This document shows positions 1-8,517 of a stretch of 64,000 bases of DNA, one piece after another. Position 1 is the first letter of the stretch; each line of letters opens with the position of its first letter. This DNA comes from Rhodocaloribacter sp964552015 (GTDB lineage: Bacteria; Bacteroidota; Rhodothermia; Rhodothermales; ISCAR-4553): positions 1 to 64,000 of the forward strand of contig CAZKFR010000004.1 of the NCBI GenBank assembly GCA_964552015.1, read 5' to 3'. The translations under genes and the position numbers were made by a program. The notes under the pieces are model-generated. The model was given only the letters and a program-made list of their open reading frames with translations. It ran no database searches and had not been told where the DNA came from.

Positions 1-35
1 ACCAGCGGGTTGTCGGCCGTGTAATGTACCTTCAT
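1..35 (-). CDS. 5' end of an unidentified gene running off the left edge
   Basis: An ATG at 35-33 on the minus strand opens a frame reading MKVHYTADNPLV before the window ends. It begins 20 bp after the stop of the YfhO-family gene, and AGAGGAGG lies directly upstream of the ATG, so it is probably the next gene of the plsC-gatC-YfhO operon. Only eleven full codons are visible, and no family can be named from them. Confidence 0.5.
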   Translation of the reverse strand, partial: MKVHYTADNPL

Positions 36-55
36 GCCTCCTCTGACGTCGACGC

Positions 56-2545
56 TCACCTCGTTCCCTCACGGCGGCGCCAGGCGAGCCCCAGGAGCAA
101 CAGGATCCCTCCATAGACGAGCACCGTCGCAGCCCCCGCCGTCCAGACGCCGAGGGCGTGGCTCTTCGGGTCGAAGCGCATCCGCACGGTGTGGCGGCCC
201 GCAGGCACCGGCACGGCCCGCAGCAGGTGGTCGGCGCGGTAGATGGGGACCGGCGTACCGTCCACCTCCGCCCACCAGCCGGCCGGATAGTACACCTCAC
301 TGACGACGAGCAGCCGGGGCGCATCGGTCTCGACCTCCAGGACGACCTCCCGGGGCGTATGCCGGATAAGGGTCGCCGTAGCGGTGCTGGCCGAGTCGAT
401 CGGCGTGGTCTCGAACGCGATCGGCTCCGGCAGGAGTGCCACCCGGGCCAGGTCGAAGCCGGGATCACGCAGGCGGGCCAGGGTAGCCTCCCGGTCCGGT
501 ACGACCTCCGTGGCCCCGACGAAGAACGCCCGGGGCATCGCCCCCGGATTCTCGAGCACGGCCACGCGCCCTTCCCGGTAGACCTCCGGGTAGCCTTCGA
601 GGGGACCGGGCGCGAGCAGGTAGCGCGTGTTCATCATGGCAATCCCTACCGGGTTGAGACGGCCATCGTCGAGGAAGAGCAGATGGTCGAGAAAGTCCTG
701 GTAGAGCCTCAGCTTCGCGCCGTGATAGCCGCTCAGCGTCTGGTAATGATAGGCCGGGCGGGCGTTCGTGGACGGGTCGGCCAGGAGGGACAGCACCCGG
801 AAGTGGCCGGGGCCACCCGATGCTGCCACCTGCTCCAGAATGAACCGATCGAACGGAAGCACCGGGTTGGCCTGCACGACGTCCACCTCGGGACGAAGAA
901 CGTCTTTGTTCAGATAGCGCCGTCCCACACCCCCGAGATCGACGACGACCAGAACGGCCAGGCCGGCCTGCACCACCCAGCCCGGCACCTTCTCCCGATG
1001 ATAGGCCAGCACCAGCCCGCCGGCCAGCAGGAGGAAAAGGAACGTACGCAGGGCATCTCCGGCGAACAGGTCGGCCCGCCGGGCCCGTGCCTCGGCCAGG
1101 TAGTCCTCCACGGCGCGGATTACCCGCGGGTCATCCGGCTGCACCTCGTTGGCCCGGGCCACCCGCGCGGCCAGTTGCTCCAGCTCGCCCGGCCGCCGGA
1201 AGTCGAACAGCGCGTCCTTCCCCACGTACAGGGTCAACGCCAGCCCCGCGGCGATCCCGACCAGAAGCAGGGTCTGACGGCGCTTTTCGGCTTCCTGAGC
1301 CGGCGTATCTTCGCGCCGTACGAGCAGGAAGGCACCGATCCCCGCCAGCACGGCAAGGATGAGCGCCACCACCGAGAGCCAGGTCTCCGGCACGCGGAAG
1401 GCGTCGAAGAGCGGGAAGTGGTCGAACATGAAGCGGTTCAACGCCGGGAAGTGCTCCCCGAGCGAAAACAGGGTCATCAGGACGGCGCTGACGGCCAGCG
1501 TGATGACCACCCGATCCCGGCGGCGAAGCACCGCCAGCACGGCGAGCGTCAGCACGATCCCTCCCACGTAGTGCGGCCCGCCGGTGAACGGCTTGGGGCC
1601 CCAGTAGTCCGTGGCACCACCGAAGGCGTTGGCCACGAACAGCGTGAGCAGTTCGGCCACACCCTGGCTCCACCGCATCGCGTACGACCAGTCCAGGGCG
1701 GCTCCGCCGTCGGTAGCCCCGCGGATGGTGTAGGCTTTGTACTCAAAGATCGGCAGGTAGGGCTGCGCCACCATCAGCAGTCCCAGCACACTCCCCAGTG
1801 CCAGCCAGCCGGTGACCCGCGCCACTCGTCCGGCCTCGCCGGCACGCACGGCCTGCACCCCCTCCACGAGCCACCAGATACCCAGCAAAAAGGCGACGTA
1901 GTACGTGATCTGCACGTGCCCGGCCCGCAGGTTGGCCGCCAGCGCCGCCGCGAAGAACAACCCGCCGAGCAGACGGGGATGCCGGATGACGTACGCAAAG
2001 GCCAGTATGAGCCACGGGGCAAAGCAGAGGGCGACGAACTTCGTGTTGTGCCCCGCCACCAGGATCACGGGCAGGTACGTCGTCAACCCGTAGCCCACGG
2101 CCGCCAGCACGCCGGCCAGGCGGTCGCCGGTGAGGAACACCACCAGCAGGAAGGTGCCCAGCAGGAGGAAGATGAAATGCGAGGACGGCCAGAGGACCCC
2201 ACGGAGCAGGGCCGCCAGGTCATCGAGCTGGGGGATGACCTTTTCGTAGTGGATCAGGTAGCCCGGCATCCCCCCGAACGGATTGGGCGACCACAGGGCC
2301 GGCTCGCCCGTCGCCTCCTCGTACTCGATCATCGCCTGCGCCATCGCCCGCCAGTTGACCGTGTCCCCGGCGATGAGCGTTCCGTCCGAGAAATGCAGCG
2401 GCGCGAAAAAACCCAGGGAGACGGCCAGCAGCACCAGGACGCAGAGCACATTCTGCGTCGTCGTCGGGAGACGGGTCCAGGCATCGAACCAGGCCGGGAT
2501 CCGGCGCACCGATGCCACTTTGTTTGCTTTTTTCTTTTTTGCCAT
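56..2545 (-). CDS. YfhO-family multi-pass membrane protein
   Basis: A predicted inner-membrane protein of 829 residues with a lysine-rich N-terminus (MAKKKKANK) and many hydrophobic segments between about residues 33 and 540. A soluble, presumably extracytoplasmic domain of about 240 residues follows, then one last membrane segment near 800-822. Length and layout match the YfhO-like proteins common in Bacteroidota; in Gram-positives YfhO is linked to glycosylation of lipoteichoic acid, but the role in Bacteroidota is not established. Conserved-looking stretches are ADTVNWRAM-like 'AGDTVNWRA' near residue 60 and 'NPFGGMPGY' near 88. It starts 27 bp after gatC and is probably co-transcribed with it. 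The family call is good, the substrate unknown. Confidence 0.85.
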   Translation of the reverse strand: MAKKKKANKVASVRRIPAWFDAWTRLPTTTQNVLCVLVLLAVSLGFFAPLHFSDGTLIAGDTVNWRAMAQAMIEYEEATGEPALWSPNPFGGMPGYLIHYEKVIPQLDDLAALLRGVLWPSSHFIFLLLGTFLLVVFLTGDRLAGVLAAVGYGLTTYLPVILVAGHNTKFVALCFAPWLILAFAYVIRHPRLLGGLFFAAALAANLRAGHVQITYYVAFLLGIWWLVEGVQAVRAGEAGRVARVTGWLALGSVLGLLMVAQPYLPIFEYKAYTIRGATDGGAALDWSYAMRWSQGVAELLTLFVANAFGGATDYWGPKPFTGGPHYVGGIVLTLAVLAVLRRRDRVVITLAVSAVLMTLFSLGEHFPALNRFMFDHFPLFDAFRVPETWLSVVALILAVLAGIGAFLLVRREDTPAQEAEKRRQTLLLVGIAAGLALTLYVGKDALFDFRRPGELEQLAARVARANEVQPDDPRVIRAVEDYLAEARARRADLFAGDALRTFLFLLLAGGLVLAYHREKVPGWVVQAGLAVLVVVDLGGVGRRYLNKDVLRPEVDVVQANPVLPFDRFILEQVAASGGPGHFRVLSLLADPSTNARPAYHYQTLSGYHGAKLRLYQDFLDHLLFLDDGRLNPVGIAMMNTRYLLAPGPLEGYPEVYREGRVAVLENPGAMPRAFFVGATEVVPDREATLARLRDPGFDLARVALLPEPIAFETTPIDSASTATATLIRHTPREVVLEVETDAPRLLVVSEVYYPAGWWAEVDGTPVPIYRADHLLRAVPVPAGRHTVRMRFDPKSHALGVWTAGAATVLVYGGILLLLGLAWRRREGTR

Positions 2546-2572
2546 GAACGATCGGATACGGCCCGGACAGCA

Positions 2573-2860
2573 TCACTCGATGACCCGGGGAACACGGAAA
2601 AAGGCGTCGGTGGCGTCGGGTGCGTTGGCGAGGGCTTCTTCCCGTGTGATGCGCGTCATCGCCCGGTCCTCTCGTTCCACGTTGTACAGGTCGAGCACAT
2701 GCGACATCGGCGGTACACCCTCGGTATCCAGTTGCTTCAACTGATCCATGTACGCGAGGATCTTACTCATGTCCGCGGCCAGCCGCCGCTCCTCCTCGTC
2801 CGTGAAGCGGAGGCGAGCCAGCCGGGCCATGTACCGCACCTGTTCGACGGATACCGACAT
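2573..2860 (-). CDS. gatC: Asp/Glu-tRNA amidotransferase subunit C
   Basis: A 95-residue protein matching GatC, the small scaffold subunit of the GatCAB complex that converts mischarged Glu-tRNA(Gln) or Asp-tRNA(Asn) to the amidated form. It has the typical N-terminal helix ending in 'LARLRFTDEE', the middle 'KILAYMDQL', and the C-terminal segment 'APDATDAFFRVPRVIE' that wraps around GatA. Length is normal for the family. gatA and gatB are not in the window. It sits 8 bp downstream of the acyltransferase gene and 27 bp upstream of the YfhO gene, so it is probably part of one operon. Confidence 0.93.
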   Translation of the reverse strand: MSVSVEQVRYMARLARLRFTDEEERRLAADMSKILAYMDQLKQLDTEGVPPMSHVLDLYNVEREDRAMTRITREEALANAPDATDAFFRVPRVIE

Positions 2861-2868
2861 AGCGAGGG

Positions 2869-3768
2869 TCAGGGTTCGGTGGAAAGGTCGGGCGAAGATA
2901 CGGAATCCGGCGGATCGGGTGGAGCGGGGTGGGATGAATCGTCCATGGACGACGGCCCACGGAGCGACGGGGGCAGCTCGGCCTCGATCCGCTCGCGCAC
3001 CGTGGCCATCAGCGCGGGGATGTCCCGGCGCGTCTTACCTGCCAGCGGGATCGGCGTGCCAACGACGACGTGCACCGTGCCCGGCCAGGCCACCCGCCGC
3101 CGTTCGTCCAGCACCGTCCAGGCGTCCCGGATCGTCACCGGAACGATGGGAACCCCGGCCTCGACGGCCAGGATGAAAGCGCCCTTCTTGAACGACGTCA
3201 TCCGCCCATCGAAGGTGCGCTCGCCCTCCGGAAAGATGAGCACCGAGTTGCCGTCCCGAATCCGCTCTCCGGCGCGCCGGATGCTCGCGAGCGACCGCCG
3301 GGGATCCCGCCGGTCGACGAACACCGAAGGCGAATGTTTGATGGCCGCCCCCAGGAAAGGCACCTTCTCCAGCTCGGCCTTGGCCACAAAACCAAAGGCA
3401 TGCTCGAGGGACGCCGCGAGGATCGGAATGTCCAGCGCATTCTGATGATTGGCCGCGAAAAGATAGGGTTGGTCGGGCTGGAGGGGTGCACGGCAGGTCA
3501 CCTGCAGCCGCACACCGAGCCCGAACAGGATGGACCGCCCCCAGCGGCTCGCCCACCATCGGAACGTTTCGCCCCGCCGGCGGACGACGTTGGCCAGCAG
3601 GAAGCCCACGGCAAATACGACGGTCATGAGGCTGGCCCAGCACAGGCCCCAGAGGGCGAAGAGCCGCGTGCGGAGTGTAACCGGCAACGGCCGCAGGACC
3701 TCGTCCGCCCCGGTACCGGGGCCACGCTGACCGGCAACCTCTACGCTACGCGTTGGATCGTCTTGCAT
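2869..3768 (-). CDS. plsC: 1-acyl-sn-glycerol-3-phosphate acyltransferase (PlsC family)
   Basis: A predicted membrane-associated acyltransferase of 299 residues making phosphatidic acid from lysophosphatidic acid and an acyl donor. An N-terminal hydrophobic segment (LFALWGLCWASLMTVVF) precedes the catalytic H-x4-D motif (NHQNALD) and the FPEG motif (FPEGERTFDG). The frame stays open upstream, but the ATG at 3768 (MQDDPTRS) was chosen because the upstream part is arginine-rich and non-conserved in character. The last 30 residues are a proline/serine-rich tail. First gene of the plsC-gatC-YfhO run and divergent from the beta-barrel gene at 3891. Confidence 0.88.
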   Translation of the reverse strand: MQDDPTRSVEVAGQRGPGTGADEVLRPLPVTLRTRLFALWGLCWASLMTVVFAVGFLLANVVRRRGETFRWWASRWGRSILFGLGVRLQVTCRAPLQPDQPYLFAANHQNALDIPILAASLEHAFGFVAKAELEKVPFLGAAIKHSPSVFVDRRDPRRSLASIRRAGERIRDGNSVLIFPEGERTFDGRMTSFKKGAFILAVEAGVPIVPVTIRDAWTVLDERRRVAWPGTVHVVVGTPIPLAGKTRRDIPALMATVRERIEAELPPSLRGPSSMDDSSHPAPPDPPDSVSSPDLSTEP

Positions 3769-3790
3769 GCCGTGTGTACGCGCTTGTGCC

Positions 3791-3819
3791 TTGGAACCTG
3801 GCCACGCTCTTCCTATCGT
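3791..3819 (+). promoter_or_regulatory. possible sigma-70-like promoter
   Basis: TTGGAA at 3791-3796 and TATCGT at 3814-3819 are 17 bp apart, in the 122-bp divergent spacer and about 70 bp upstream of the beta-barrel gene start at 3891. The match is partial (four of six in the -10), and Bacteroidota often use a different promoter consensus, so this is only a candidate. Confidence 0.22.
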
Positions 3820-3890
3820 ATACCGGAGCGTCTCGCCCCGCCGAGCCGCGCGCCGGTCGTCTCGTACCACGCACCAGCATCCTGCCGCGC

Positions 3891-4589
3891 ATGAACGTCG
3901 CCTGCCTCCGACCGACCCGTCTGCTCTTGCCGGCCCTGCTAACGGTGCTGCTGGCACCGCGTTCCTGGGCCCAGGAAATCGCGCCGACCTTCAAAATCGG
4001 CCTTTCGACAGCCACCCTGAGCGGTACGTCTCCCTTCGACTTCGAGCCCTACACGGGGTTCGCCGGCGGGCTCGGCTTTAACTTTGCCCTGCGCAACGGG
4101 TTCAGCATCCAGCCGGAGATCATCTATGTCGTCAAGGGGACCCGGCTCGACTTCGATGTGCGCTCGACGTTCGACACGATCCTCATCAGTCCTCCGGGGC
4201 AGGACCCCGAGGGCGTCCCGGCCACGGGCACCCTCCGGCTCACCTATGCCGAGATCCCCCTGCTGCTCCACTATGGTTTCGAGACACGGAGCCGGCTGCA
4301 CCCGCGCCTGTTCGCCGGCCCGGCTCTGAGCTACCTCCTGGATGCCCGCTTTGCCTGGGCCCCCCGCGACGGCGGCGTCGAGCAGGAACAGGCCGAGGAC
4401 AACATCGAGAGCACCGACTTCGGTCTCGTCCTGGGGGCCGGCATCGAGTACGACCTGTACGGGGAACGCCTCCTCTTCGAGATCCGGCTGTCGCGAGGCT
4501 TCTCGAACACGAACTTCGGTAACGCGAGCGCCAACGACCGCACGCTCACCAACACCAGCGTGATGTTCCTCGTCGGCGTGGCGTTCTAG
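3891..4589 (+). CDS. outer-membrane beta-barrel protein (PorT-like)
   Basis: A secreted 232-residue protein. A signal peptide (about residues 1-27, cleaved after 'RSWA') is followed by alternating short hydrophobic and polar strands with glycine and aromatic residues, as in small outer-membrane beta-barrels of the PorT/OmpW-like type in Bacteroidota. Strand-like segments include 'TGFAGGLGFNFALRNGFSIQ' and the C-terminal 'SVMFLVGVAF', which ends in the aromatic residue typical of barrels. The ATG at 3891 was chosen because it starts the signal peptide. Its TAG stop overlaps the stop of the convergent gene at 4586 within a CTAG tetranucleotide. The cargo or role is unknown. Confidence 0.75.
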   Translation: MNVACLRPTRLLLPALLTVLLAPRSWAQEIAPTFKIGLSTATLSGTSPFDFEPYTGFAGGLGFNFALRNGFSIQPEIIYVVKGTRLDFDVRSTFDTILISPPGQDPEGVPATGTLRLTYAEIPLLLHYGFETRSRLHPRLFAGPALSYLLDARFAWAPRDGGVEQEQAEDNIESTDFGLVLGAGIEYDLYGERLLFEIRLSRGFSNTNFGNASANDRTLTNTSVMFLVGVAF

Positions 4590-5374
4590 CGCTGCCCCCG
4601 CCGCACCGCCCGGATCATCATGATCAGGCGCGTGGCTGCCTGCAAACCGAAGCGGGGGCCCGGCTTCCGATCCACTTCCAGGCTGACGGGGCCCTCGTAG
4701 CCGGCCGCCGCCAGGTCGGCGAGCTGCTCTCCCCACTGCACGGCGCCCTCACCCGGCAGGCACGGCTCCCAGTCCGCTCCCGTACCCCGCCCGTCCCGGC
4801 AGCGCACGAGGGCCAGGCGTCCTGCCAGGGCCGCCAGCCCTTCGCGAGCCCCTTCCCCCGCTCGCACGGCTTCGGCCGGACTCCACGCGGCCTGCACCGA
4901 CGGATGATCCACGGCGTCCAGCAAGGTGCCCAGGGCCTGCCCCGTCGGGTGGGCGCCCCCCCACTCGTTCAGCACGGCCACCACGCAACCGTACCGGGCC
5001 GCCGCATCCCCCGCCCGGCGCAGGGCCTCCACGGCGGCATCCGGGTCTCCTGCCTGCGAGAAAGCGGACACCACGACGATCCGGCAACCGATGCGGTGGC
5101 AGAAGGAAAGCGTCTCCTCGAAGGCCGCCACTTCGTTGAGCCACGTCCTTCGATCCGCCGCATCCCCTTCGAACATGCCCGGGTCGATGGCCACAACCGG
5201 CAGGTCGTGCTCACGCAACCGGCGGCGAAGTTTGCGCTCGTTGACGAAAGGAACCCGCTCGGAGGGGCCCCCGAGCGTGCGCACCTCGAGCCCTTCGAGT
5301 CCCCAGAGGGTCGTGTAATGAAGCGCCCGGTCGAGGTCGCTCGTCACGGTGTCGGTCAGCCAGACGGGTATCAC
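4586..5374 (-). CDS. sugar phosphate isomerase/epimerase-like TIM-barrel protein
   Basis: A cytoplasmic 262-residue protein resembling the xylose-isomerase-like/AP-endonuclease-2 TIM-barrel superfamily. Visible hallmarks are the strand-rich start MIPVWLTDTVT, 'IDPGMFEGD' around residue 66, 'VVVSAFSQAGD' near 103, 'VLNEWGG' near 134 carrying the usual metal-ligand glutamate, and 'GPVSLEVDRKPGP' near 236 carrying a C-terminal glutamate. The substrate cannot be read from sequence; relatives act on sugars, inositols or hydroxypyruvate. It shares its stop region with the convergent beta-barrel gene and follows the propeller gene by 13 bp, so it may be co-transcribed with it. Confidence 0.75.
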   Translation of the reverse strand: MIPVWLTDTVTSDLDRALHYTTLWGLEGLEVRTLGGPSERVPFVNERKLRRRLREHDLPVVAIDPGMFEGDAADRRTWLNEVAAFEETLSFCHRIGCRIVVVSAFSQAGDPDAAVEALRRAGDAAARYGCVVAVLNEWGGAHPTGQALGTLLDAVDHPSVQAAWSPAEAVRAGEGAREGLAALAGRLALVRCRDGRGTGADWEPCLPGEGAVQWGEQLADLAAAGYEGPVSLEVDRKPGPRFGLQAATRLIMMIRAVRRGQR

Positions 5375-5387
5375 AGCCAGCTACGGG

Positions 5388-6293
5388 TTAGAACGCTCGG
5401 GTACGAACCAGGCGCGTCGGGGTGAGGAGGTAGAGGATATCGCCGGAACGGGCCACGTCGATCAGGGGCTCGCCCAGCTGTACGGCCACGGTGCGATCCA
5501 GGCGTCCGGAGCCGTCGTACCACAGAATCCGCTCGGGCAGGACGACCGCCAGCCGATCGCCCAGCCACGACACCGCCTGCACCTCCGGCAACCTTCCCTC
5601 AGCGAGCACCCGGACGAAGCCGCCAAAATGGTCGAAGACGACGACCCCGCCCCGTCCCCGGTCGGCCACATAGAGGCTCCGTTCGTCGAGGGCCAGCGCG
5701 ATGGGCTCGACGAGGCGGCCCGGCCCGTCGAGCCCGATCGAGCCGACCCGACGGCGGTTCCGATCCCAGTGGAGCACGTGATGCCTTCGCGCGTCGATGG
5801 CATAGATCTCCTGGGTTTCGCTGGAGACGACGGCAATGGGAAAGCCGTCCCCTCCCCCCACGACGTCGTTCGTGCGCGGCAGAAAGGACGAGACGACCGA
5901 TCCCTCCCCCTCGCTCGTGCCTCCGACGGGCAATGCTTCGAGAAACAGGAAGTCGCGGGAGAAACGCTGGATACGGCCGTTCCCGGCATCAGCCACCAGG
6001 AGGATGAGGCCGTTGGTCGGATCCACGTCGCTGGGCTCGTCGAACGACCCCTCGCCCGTGCCCGGTCCTCCCAGCATGGCCGCGCGGCGTCCATGACCGT
6101 CGAGCACCACGACCACGTCGCGTCCGGCATCGGCCACGTACAACCGCCCGGACGGGTCGGCGGCTACGGCCCGGGCCTCGACGAACCGCGCCACCTCCTC
6201 TACCGTCGAGACGGTGGTGTCGGCCGGCTGCGCCCGGGCCGGGAGCAGGACCAGCAGACCGATCGCGAGACAGGTTGCGACGTGGTTCTTCAT
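5388..6293 (-). CDS. secreted NHL/six-bladed-propeller-like protein
   Basis: A 301-residue exported protein. The start at 6293 (MKNHVATCLAIGLLVLLPARAQ) gives a clean signal peptide cut near 'ARA-QP'. The mature part contains repeated blades of the NHL/6-bladed propeller type: 'DPSGRLYVADAGRDVVVV', 'ILLVADAGNGRIQRFSRD', 'ERSLYVADRGRGGVVVFD' and 'GDILYLLTP'. Such propellers bind proteins or ligands in the periplasm or outside the cell; no catalytic site is evident. The ATG eight codons upstream is less likely because it would precede the signal peptide with non-basic residues. It lies 70 bp downstream of purD on the same strand. Confidence 0.75.
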   Translation of the reverse strand: MKNHVATCLAIGLLVLLPARAQPADTTVSTVEEVARFVEARAVAADPSGRLYVADAGRDVVVVLDGHGRRAAMLGGPGTGEGSFDEPSDVDPTNGLILLVADAGNGRIQRFSRDFLFLEALPVGGTSEGEGSVVSSFLPRTNDVVGGGDGFPIAVVSSETQEIYAIDARRHHVLHWDRNRRRVGSIGLDGPGRLVEPIALALDERSLYVADRGRGGVVVFDHFGGFVRVLAEGRLPEVQAVSWLGDRLAVVLPERILWYDGSGRLDRTVAVQLGEPLIDVARSGDILYLLTPTRLVRTRAF

Positions 6294-6319
6294 ATATGGA
6301 CCACCGATATGGACCACCG
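6294..6319. repeat. 13-bp perfect tandem direct repeat
   Basis: ATATGGACCACCG occurs twice back to back (6294-6306 and 6307-6319) immediately upstream of the propeller-protein start codon. It may be an operator-like direct repeat or simple slippage; nothing else supports a function. Confidence 0.5.
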
Positions 6320-6362
6320 AAAAAGGAAACGAGAGACCCGCCTTCTACGCAGACCGGCCCGT

Positions 6363-7658
6363 TCAGGTCATGGTGTGGAGCCGGCGCAACCCCTTCTGCC
6401 CGATGTCACGGCGGTAGTGCATGCCCTCGAAGTGAATGGCCTCGACGCCCCGGTAGGCCCGGTCGAGCGCATCGGCCAGGTCGTTGCCCCGGGCGGTGAC
6501 GGCGAGCACCCGGCCGCCGGCCGTGACGAGGCGTCCCGACGCCTCGCGCCGCGTGCCGGCATGCATGACCACCACCCCGTCGATGGACTCGGCCGCCTCG
6601 ATGCCTTCGATGGGCAGGCCTTTGTCGTACGGCCCCGGGTAGCCGCGCGAGGCGAGGACCACGCACGCCGAGGCACCGGACACCGCCGGCGTCACCACCG
6701 TGCCGAGGCGTCCGTGGGCCAGGGCTTGGAAGAGTTCCAGGGTTTTTTCTTGCAATAACGGAATAACGACCTGCGCCTCCGGGTCCCCCAGACGGCAGTT
6801 GTACTCGACCACCCTCGGCCCCCCGGGCGTGATCATCAGCCCCACGTACAGGATACCCCGGTAGGGATGCCCCTCCGCCGCCATCCCCGCCAGCGTCGGT
6901 TCCACGATCTCCCAGCAGACCCGTGCCAGCACCTCCTCCGTCACGACCGGCGCCGGCGCATAGGCCCCCATCCCGCCGGTGTTGGGACCGGTGTCCCCCT
7001 CGCCCACGCGCTTGTGATCCTGGGCGGTGGGCAGCAGCACGTAATCCTTCCCGTCGCTGAGCACGAACACGCTCGCCTCCTCGCCCTCCATGAACGCCTC
7101 GATGACCACCTCGTCAGCGGCCGCGCCGAACTGCCCGTCCCGCATCATCGCATCGAGCGCTTCGCGGGCCTCGGCCTCCGTCGCGCAGACCACAGCCCCT
7201 TTACCGGCTGCCAGCCCGCTGGCCTTCACGACGACGGGTGCCCCGACCTCCTCCAGGTACGCCATCGCCTGTGCATGCTCGCCCCGGCCGAACGTCCGAA
7301 ACGGTGCCGTCGGGATATTGTGCCGTCGCATGAAGGCCTTCGCAAAGGCCTTGCTGCCCTCGAGCCGCGCTGCCGCCGCCGTCGGTCCGACCACGGGCAG
7401 ACCGGCCGCCACGAACCGGTCCACCAGCCCCGCGACGAGCGGCTGCTCGGGCCCGACGATCGTCAGATCGACCCCACGCTCGCGAGCCAGGGCCAGCAGT
7501 CCGTCGAGATCGTCCGCGGCCACGGGCACGTTCTGCCCGAGCCTCTCCGTCCCGGCATTGCCCGGCGCGATGAACAACTCCGGGTGTTCCGGGCTCTGAG
7601 CCAGCCCCCAGGCCAGGGCGTGCTCACGCCCCCCGCTACCTACGATCAAGATGCGCAT
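6363..7658 (-). CDS. purD: phosphoribosylamine-glycine ligase
   Basis: Cytoplasmic ATP-grasp ligase (431 residues, normal for the family) that joins glycine to 5-phosphoribosylamine in de novo purine synthesis. The start MRILIVGSGGREHALAW is the classic GARS N-terminus, so the ATG at 7658 was chosen over the long open extension upstream. Further hallmarks are 'GPEQPLVAGLVDRF', 'KAFAKAFMRRHNIPTA', the ATP-grasp loop 'VVVKASGLAAGKGAV', 'QDHKRVGEGDTGPNTGGMGA' and 'EYNCRLGDPEAQVV'. No other purine genes are adjacent. It is followed after 69 bp by the secreted propeller gene, which is functionally unrelated. Confidence 0.97.
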   Translation of the reverse strand: MRILIVGSGGREHALAWGLAQSPEHPELFIAPGNAGTERLGQNVPVAADDLDGLLALARERGVDLTIVGPEQPLVAGLVDRFVAAGLPVVGPTAAAARLEGSKAFAKAFMRRHNIPTAPFRTFGRGEHAQAMAYLEEVGAPVVVKASGLAAGKGAVVCATEAEAREALDAMMRDGQFGAAADEVVIEAFMEGEEASVFVLSDGKDYVLLPTAQDHKRVGEGDTGPNTGGMGAYAPAPVVTEEVLARVCWEIVEPTLAGMAAEGHPYRGILYVGLMITPGGPRVVEYNCRLGDPEAQVVIPLLQEKTLELFQALAHGRLGTVVTPAVSGASACVVLASRGYPGPYDKGLPIEGIEAAESIDGVVVMHAGTRREASGRLVTAGGRVLAVTARGNDLADALDRAYRGVEAIHFEGMHYRRDIGQKGLRRLHTMT

Positions 7659-7749
7659 GATGCTGCGACGTCCGCGTGTTGGATGAACAGAAAAGGGTGG
7701 AGACACCTCAGGGGATGCACCCGTGCGGCTTCCCCCCACGGTCCCTCCA

Positions 7750-8292
7750 TCACCGCCGATAGAAGGGATTCGTCTCCGGCTGCTCGACACCCCGGTAGAT
7801 GGCGCTGTACTGCAGGTAGTTCCGTGCATACGTACGGATCTGCTCCACCTCCTCATCGGTCAACGCCCGCACGACCCGCGCCGGACTGCCGAGGACCAGC
7901 GAACGCGGCGGGATGTGGGTGCCCTGTGTCACCAGCGCCCGTGCCCCCACGATGCTATCCCGACCGATGACGCAGTGATCCAGCAGGACAGCGCCCATGC
8001 CTACCAGCACGTTGTCCTCCACCGTGCACCCATGCACGACGGCGCTGTGCCCCACCGTGACGCCCTCCCCGATGCGGGTCGGCGCCACGCCCTTCGTGAC
8101 ATGCACCACCGCGTTATCCTGTATGTTCGACGCGGCGCCGATGCGGATCCAGTTCACATCCCCCCGAACCGTAGCGTTGAACCAGATGCTCGCGCCTTCC
8201 CCCAGCGTCACGTCGCCAATGACCTCGGCCGAGGGCGCGATGAAATTGGTGTCGTCGAAGACGGGGGTTACGCCAAGAAACGATCGAATCAT
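7750..8292 (-). CDS. gamma-carbonic anhydrase-family protein
   Basis: A 180-residue left-handed beta-helix protein of the gamma-carbonic-anhydrase/PaaY/YrdA group, normally a cytoplasmic homotrimer with a metal held by three histidines. Hexapeptide repeats fill residues 18-150, and the three expected ligands are visible as His64 (NAVVH), His82 (VGHS) and His87 (VVHGC). The C-terminal helix 'EEVEQIRTYARNYLQYS' is also typical. It may be a carbonic anhydrase or a CoA-related hydrolase/transferase; sequence alone does not decide. The ATG at 8292 was chosen; another in-frame ATG lies five codons upstream. It is divergent from the repeat protein at 8518. Confidence 0.85.
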   Translation of the reverse strand: MIRSFLGVTPVFDDTNFIAPSAEVIGDVTLGEGASIWFNATVRGDVNWIRIGAASNIQDNAVVHVTKGVAPTRIGEGVTVGHSAVVHGCTVEDNVLVGMGAVLLDHCVIGRDSIVGARALVTQGTHIPPRSLVLGSPARVVRALTDEEVEQIRTYARNYLQYSAIYRGVEQPETNPFYRR

Positions 8293-8517
8293 GGGTCTTC
8301 CCGGCATGCATTCAGGGCCAATGAGAACCGGTTGGTCCGGCACAAGATAAGAACCAGACCGTGCCCTTCGGCTCCATCTCTTCGCACGAAACGGTTTTCG
8401 GCCAAACTTTACCGGGCCGCCCGGAACGCACAGATCGCCCCCTTGCCTGTAACCTGAACGTGGCCTCGCTCGTTGAAGGAAGCGTTCCTCCATCCTCCGT
8501 CGCCTCTCTGCTGCGCC

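Noticed and set aside
158..3445. A 1095-residue plus-strand open frame opposite YfhO, gatC and plsC
   Set aside because: Same reasoning: the true genes on the minus strand have clear families.
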